Assembly (NCBI GenBank): GCA_027489915.1
Contig: JAIXZB010000099.1
Span: 1-17,489 of the forward strand
Direction of reading: 5' to 3'
Length of the DNA stretch: 17,489 nt
Source: Rickettsiales bacterium
GTDB taxonomy: Bacteria; Pseudomonadota; Alphaproteobacteria; Rickettsiales; UBA3002
The notes under the pieces were generated by a model. The model worked only from the letters and a program-made list of their open reading frames with translations, was not told where the DNA came from and ran no database searches. Made by a program: the position numbers and the translations under genes. Of this stretch, positions 13,637 to 17,489 are shown in pieces. Every line of letters starts with the position of its first letter. Position 1 is the stretch's first letter.

Positions 13637-14250
13637 GCAGCTACTTTATATTCCACCTGCTCCGCCTTCAGCGCCTGCTGATAGCTCGGACGCGAAGTAA
13701 CACGTGCAAAATACGCTTTGGTCTTAGGCCCAAACACCACATCATTCGTAACACGCGGCGTCCAGTTCGCAATAACCGTAAGCAATACATCGCCAATGGT
13801 AATGGTATTGTCCACCATGTAGTCCTTATCAGCAAGCTCAGCTTCAATCATGTCCCACGCTTCCTGAATCTTACCCACAATCATTTTGTAAAGTGGGGTA
13901 TTAGGCGCATCCGCACCAATAAATCGCATCTGACCAAACAATGCGCCATAGCGTGGATGAAGCGTGCTATTTGCAAACGCCAACCATTGCATCGCCTTAG
14001 CGCGATCCCAGCCCGAGGTGGGAAGCAACGCCGATTTTTCCTGCTCGCAAATATACGTCAAAATCGCAGCACCCTCAACCAGCACCTTGCCATCCACCAG
14101 AAGTGTTGGCACCTGCCCTGCAGGATTGGCTTTTTTGAATGCCTCACCATGTTCTGCAATGTTCAAAAGCTCAAACTTCGCACCCGATTCAATCAGCGCC
14201 ACATGCACTGCCATCGAACACGATCCCGCCATATAATATAACTGATACAT
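13633..14250 (-). CDS. Glutathione S-transferase family protein
   Basis: The product is 205 residues from the ATG at 14250 (minus), preceded by GGGAGAT. The frame runs on to 14358, but that extra 36-residue stretch has no family resemblance. The N-terminal thioredoxin fold shows YYMAGSCSMAVHVAL (5-19), the beta-class active-site region with a Cys at 11. It also has the cis-Pro segment QVPTL (46-50) and VEGAAILTYI (58-67) for glutathione binding. The C-terminal helical domain follows. It probably conjugates glutathione to electrophiles or reduces peroxides in the cytoplasm. It converges with the kinase gene, the last codons sharing the palindrome CTTAAG region. No functional link to its neighbours is visible. 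Confidence 0.92.
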   Translation of the reverse strand: MYQLYYMAGSCSMAVHVALIESGAKFELLNIAEHGEAFKKANPAGQVPTLLVDGKVLVEGAAILTYICEQEKSALLPTSGWDRAKAMQWLAFANSTLHPRYGALFGQMRFIGADAPNTPLYKMIVGKIQEAWDMIEAELADKDYMVDNTITIGDVLLTVIANWTPRVTNDVVFGPKTKAYFARVTSRPSYQQALKAEQVEYKVAA

Positions 14251-14379
14251 ACTTATCTCCCTAATTTGTCTGTGCTTAACATAGGCGCATCCCTGCCCAC
14301 TACAAGCCCCCCATAAAATAACTTCATTTACACAGTTTCCTGCATTAAGAGCATCCAAGCATACAAAAAGGAGCCGTAA

Positions 14380-15360
14380 ATGGATATTCTATTGATGATC
14401 GAGCAAAACCTCCTTACCCCAGCCATTTTATTTTTTACGCTGGGTATCGCCGCAGGTTTTTTCAAATCCGATTTAGAAATTCCCAATAGCATCAGCCGCT
14501 ACCTCGCTATTTATCTCATGATGGCCATTGGCTTCAAAGGCGGTGTCGCCATCAATGCAGCAGGCACCATCACCACCCAAATGTGGCTCACCATGGGCGC
14601 AGGTGTTGTGGTCGGATTCATTCAGCCCTTTATCGGCTACGCACTCCTTCGGCTTTCAACCAAACTCGATAGCGCTACAGCAGCAGCAACCGCCGCCCAT
14701 TATGGCTCCATCAGTATGGTCACCTTTGTCACCGCCGTAAGTTTCCTTGGCACCAATGAAGTGGTATATGCAGGCTACATCGTTGCAGTATTAGCCCTCA
14801 TGGAAGCCCCCGCCATTCTCTCGGGCTTGTTCATCGCCCACCGCGCCGATCCACGCACGCTACACCCCGATGAATCGAAAAAACTCCGCCGCGAAATCTT
14901 CACCAACGGCGCTATCTTGCTGCTCTTCGGCTCCTTCGCTATAGGCTGGATAACTGGCGATGCAGGAATGGGGAAAATGAAAGGCTTCCTCGTAACCCCA
15001 TTTCAAGGAATCCTCGCCCTCTTCCTGCTCGATATGGGATTGCTCGTCGCCAAAAACCTGCATCAACTTAAGCAATTCACGTTCTCTCTCATCCTATTCG
15101 GCATCTACATGCCCCTCATCGGTGCCGCGACTGGGCTTGGCGCATCGTATCTTCTCGGGCTCGATATTGGCACAGGCTTCCTCTTCACCATCCTGCTTGC
15201 TAGCGCCTCCTACATTGCCGTCCCAGCTGCCATGCGCCTTGCCCTACCCGAAGCACAAGCAGCCATATATGTGCCCATGTCGCTCGCCATCACCTTCCCC
15301 TTTAATATAGTAGTCGGCATCCCGCTTTACTTCTTCCTCGCCCAACGTATCTTGGGCTAG
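14380..15360 (+). CDS. SbtA-type sodium-dependent bicarbonate permease
   Basis: This 326-residue, highly hydrophobic protein has RBS aaggag 7 nt before ATG 14380. It has about ten membrane segments and a hydrophilic central loop around 155-170 (HRADPRTLHPDESKKLRRE) before a second set of helices, the two-halves layout of the SbtA/DUF897 family. MMAIGFKGGVAI and AATAAHYGSISMVTFVTA are typical conserved segments. Cyanobacterial members take up bicarbonate with sodium; in heterotrophic bacteria substrate identity is less certain. No PII-like SbtB gene is beside it. The next gene starts 20 bp downstream and is probably in the same operon. Confidence 0.88.
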   Translation: MDILLMIEQNLLTPAILFFTLGIAAGFFKSDLEIPNSISRYLAIYLMMAIGFKGGVAINAAGTITTQMWLTMGAGVVVGFIQPFIGYALLRLSTKLDSATAAATAAHYGSISMVTFVTAVSFLGTNEVVYAGYIVAVLALMEAPAILSGLFIAHRADPRTLHPDESKKLRREIFTNGAILLLFGSFAIGWITGDAGMGKMKGFLVTPFQGILALFLLDMGLLVAKNLHQLKQFTFSLILFGIYMPLIGAATGLGASYLLGLDIGTGFLFTILLASASYIAVPAAMRLALPEAQAAIYVPMSLAITFPFNIVVGIPLYFFLAQRILG

Positions 15361-15380
15361 GACTCACAAAGGGGCACAGC

Positions 15381-17183
15381 ATGACGCAAGATATTCTCTT
15401 TCAGGTGTTTATCTTCCTAAGCGCCGCCTGTGCCGTTGTGCCGTTGGCAAGCCGTTTCAAGCTCGGCTCTGTGCTTGGCTACCTTGCCGCAGGCGTGCTC
15501 ATCGGCCCATTCGGATTAGCATTCATCGGCAATGCCGAACAAATCATGCATTTCGCCGAATTCGGCGTGGTAATGATGCTATTTCTCATAGGGCTCGAAC
15601 TCGAACCTGCCATGCTCTGGCGTTTGCGCAAATCCATCATCGGCCTTGGCAGCCTTCAGGTAATACTCACCAGCGCAGCCTTCACATCAATCGGCATTGC
15701 ACTCGGCTATAGCTGGCAATCAAGCCTGGCCATCGGCATGGCTCTCTCCCTCTCCTCTACCGCATTAGTGCTGCAAATACTGAACGAAAAAAACCTGATG
15801 CAAACCTCAATTGGCGAAACCTCCTTTTCCGTTCTGCTATTCCAAGACATCGCCGTCATTTTCATGCTGCTCATTTTGCCCCTGCTCACCCCCAGCGAAT
15901 CAGCCATAAGCGCAGGGCACGATAATCTCCTCTCCACCCTTCCCTTGTGGGCGCGCAGTGTCGCAACCGCTGGCATCATTGCCACGGTCATCATCACAGG
16001 CCGCTACCTGTCGCACCACCTGTTTCGCGCCATGGCCAAAACCAATATCCGCGAAGTATTCACCGCCACCTCACTTGCCCTCGTCGTTGGCATCACACTG
16101 CTGATGCAAGCCATTGGCATCTCTCCAGCACTCGGCGCGTTCATCGCAGGCGTGGTGCTTGCCAACTCCTCCTATAAACGCACGTTAGAAACCGATATCG
16201 AGCCCTTCAAGGGCCTGCTTCTTGGGTTATTCTTTATCTCAGTCGGCATGAGTATGGATTTCCATCTACTCGCCTCACGCCCATTTCAACTGGTCGCTGC
16301 CGTCACCGCACTGGTTGCCGTAAAAACCCTCATACTCATTGCACTGGCAACACTCTTCCGCCTCACCTCACTGCACAGCATCGGCTTCGCGTTAGCCCTA
16401 GCACAAGGGAGCGAATTTGCGTTTGTGCTACTAGGCGTCTCCCATAAATCAGGCATCATCAGCGCAAGCGTAAGCGATTTCATCACCCTAACCGTTGCTA
16501 TGTCCATGGCTGCCACGCCCTTCCTCATGCTGCTGTATAGCAAATGGATAGTCCCCCGCTTCATGAGCGCCCTGCCCGAGCGCAGCTTCGATAGTATCGA
16601 CAGCCATCACAGCATCATCCTCGCTGGCTATGGCCGCTTTGGCCAAATCATTGGGCGCTTCATCACAGGCCAGGGCACTCCCATCACCATACTCGAAAAA
16701 GACCCCGATCAAATCGATCTGCTGCGCAAGTTTGGCTTCATCGGCTTCTTCGGCGATGCCACACGCCTCGACCTACTAAAATCCGCAGGTGCCGATAAAG
16801 CCAAACTCCTCATCGTCGCGGTCGATGATGCCGAAACCTGCACCGAAATCGTCAAACTCGCGCGCGAGGAATTCCCAAACCTCACCATCTTCGCCCGCGC
16901 CCGCAACCGCCGCCACGCCTTCGAGCTCGATAGGCTAGGCGTCGCCTACTTCAAACGCGAAACCTTCGATTCATCACTCGAAATGGCCAAACAAGTCATG
17001 CTGTTCCTCGGCAAATCCGAAGAAGAAGTACAAAGCAAAGCCGCAACCTTCATCGCCAAAGACGAAGAAACCCTCCGCAAATCCTTCGCCGTCATGGATA
17101 AAGAATCCGAACTAGTAGCCTTCGCCCACACCGCCAGATCCGAAATGGAACGCTTGCTTCAGGATGATTCAAAGATTAAGTAA
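15381..17183 (+). CDS. CPA2-family cation/proton antiporter, KefB/KefC-like
   Basis: The product is 600 residues, with RBS aaagggg before ATG 15381. The membrane part (1-390, about 12-13 segments) has the Kef signature FAEFGVVMMLFLIGLELEP around 58-76, the transport acidic residue D156 in FQDIAVI, and QGSEFAFVLLG (342-352). A cytoplasmic RCK_N/TrkA-N domain follows (about 409-530) with the Rossmann motif GYGRFG (416-421) and D459 in FFGDATRLDLL. It ends in a charged tail without an RCK_C domain. Kef proteins release potassium in exchange for protons during electrophile stress, gated by glutathione adducts. A GST gene lies nearby on the opposite strand, which fits that role but proves nothing. 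No KefF/KefG-type flavodoxin-fold partner is visible in the window. Confidence 0.93.
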   Translation: MTQDILFQVFIFLSAACAVVPLASRFKLGSVLGYLAAGVLIGPFGLAFIGNAEQIMHFAEFGVVMMLFLIGLELEPAMLWRLRKSIIGLGSLQVILTSAAFTSIGIALGYSWQSSLAIGMALSLSSTALVLQILNEKNLMQTSIGETSFSVLLFQDIAVIFMLLILPLLTPSESAISAGHDNLLSTLPLWARSVATAGIIATVIITGRYLSHHLFRAMAKTNIREVFTATSLALVVGITLLMQAIGISPALGAFIAGVVLANSSYKRTLETDIEPFKGLLLGLFFISVGMSMDFHLLASRPFQLVAAVTALVAVKTLILIALATLFRLTSLHSIGFALALAQGSEFAFVLLGVSHKSGIISASVSDFITLTVAMSMAATPFLMLLYSKWIVPRFMSALPERSFDSIDSHHSIILAGYGRFGQIIGRFITGQGTPITILEKDPDQIDLLRKFGFIGFFGDATRLDLLKSAGADKAKLLIVAVDDAETCTEIVKLAREEFPNLTIFARARNRRHAFELDRLGVAYFKRETFDSSLEMAKQVMLFLGKSEEEVQSKAATFIAKDEETLRKSFAVMDKESELVAFAHTARSEMERLLQDDSKIK

Positions 17184-17322
17184 GCTGGTGCATCCAGGTG
17201 GACACTATTCAGACCTCCGAAGCAGAATTATTGATGGTTTAGAATCACCATTAACGTTAACTTACTATGTTATTGTGTTGTATTTTTTAAAGTCCTATAG
17301 TTCTGCAAACTTAAGGTGCTTT

Positions 17323-17489
17323 ATGACCGATGACTTAATTCATCAGATTCCCCAACCCGATAAAAGCGGTGCGATAGAAAATCAAACTGCAGCGCCCAGA
17401 AACCATGTAATTATAAACCCTGAATCCCCCATGGGCATGGGGCAAGCTATTAGTGGTTTAGCAGCAGAAGCTGGAGGATTTAACAAATC
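17323..17489 (+). CDS. 5' end of an unrecognised gene, truncated by window edge
   Basis: ATG 17323, with aaggtg about 5 nt upstream, opens a frame that stays open for 55 codons to the end of the window. The visible part is hydrophilic (MTDDLIHQIPQPDK), with a Gly/Met stretch PMGMGQAISGLAAEAGG near the edge and no signal peptide. I do not recognise it. The preceding 139 bases (17184-17322) are AT-rich, contain the palindrome TTAACGTTAA (17251-17260) and no clear terminator for the antiporter gene. A-T-rich codon use differs from the genes at 9209-17183, so another compartment change may begin here. Confidence 0.5.
   Translation, partial: MTDDLIHQIPQPDKSGAIENQTAAPRNHVIINPESPMGMGQAISGLAAEAGGFNK

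Noticed and set aside
14251..14358. N-terminal extension of the GST frame to 14358
   Set aside because: The ATG at 14250 has a good ribosome site and begins exactly at the conserved GST N-terminus; the extension has no family similarity.
1..17489. CRISPR array or long tandem repeats
   Set aside because: No regularly spaced repeats were seen by reading; the only short repeats are the ACAGGG cluster and the tRNA-derived pair.

Overview
The window looks chromosomal and alphaproteobacterial. This rests on a SinR-like XRE subtype familiar from that class, a DUF5681 protein, and the style of the lepA/tRNA-Ala, two-component, GST and transporter genes. I cannot place it below class level. Two compartments differ in base composition by eye. 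Roughly 1-8900 is AT-rich, clearly so from 2200 to 8820, where a sampled line is near one third G+C. From about 9080 to 17180 it is near or above 50% G+C. AT-rich sequence returns after 17184.

Left compartment, possible genomic island. The window opens in the 3' end of an unrecognised gene (3-236). A 14-nt exact (19/21 overall) copy of the T-arm region of the tRNA-Ala(GGC) gene lies inside it at 134-154. The tRNA itself is at 9077-9152 on the minus strand. The two copies are in the same orientation and bracket about 8.9 kb of accessory genes, as expected if an element inserted at the tRNA 3' end. No integrase is visible. Inside are a DUF5681 protein, a Bcr/CflA-type MFS exporter on the minus strand, and a divergent plus-strand series. 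That series is a FeeM/LuxI-like acyltransferase, a heme-oxygenase-like di-iron enzyme, a TonB-dependent receptor, a YfiR-like periplasmic protein, a CHASE8-like/HAMP membrane sensor and two XRE regulators. The last five genes overlap by 4 nt or are 4 nt apart.

The most interesting object is the 527-residue sensor (6398-7981). Its C-terminal half can be threaded by eye on a histidine kinase, but the phospho-acceptor His, the second Asn of the N-box and the glycine-rich ATP boxes are missing. It looks like a pseudokinase. With its neighbours it suggests a complete make-export-import-sense-regulate circuit for an unknown small molecule, possibly a metallophore or an acyl-amino-acid signal. That circuit is inference from gene order and domain logic.

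Right compartment, housekeeping. The tRNA-Ala(GGC) follows lepA (EF4) on the minus strand. Divergently on the plus strand lie a small Met-rich secreted protein, an OmpR/PhoB-type response regulator and its histidine kinase. A glutathione S-transferase converges on the kinase and their stop codons overlap. Next come an SbtA-type bicarbonate permease and a KefB/C-type CPA2 antiporter, probably one operon. The window ends in the start of an unrecognised gene (17323 onward).
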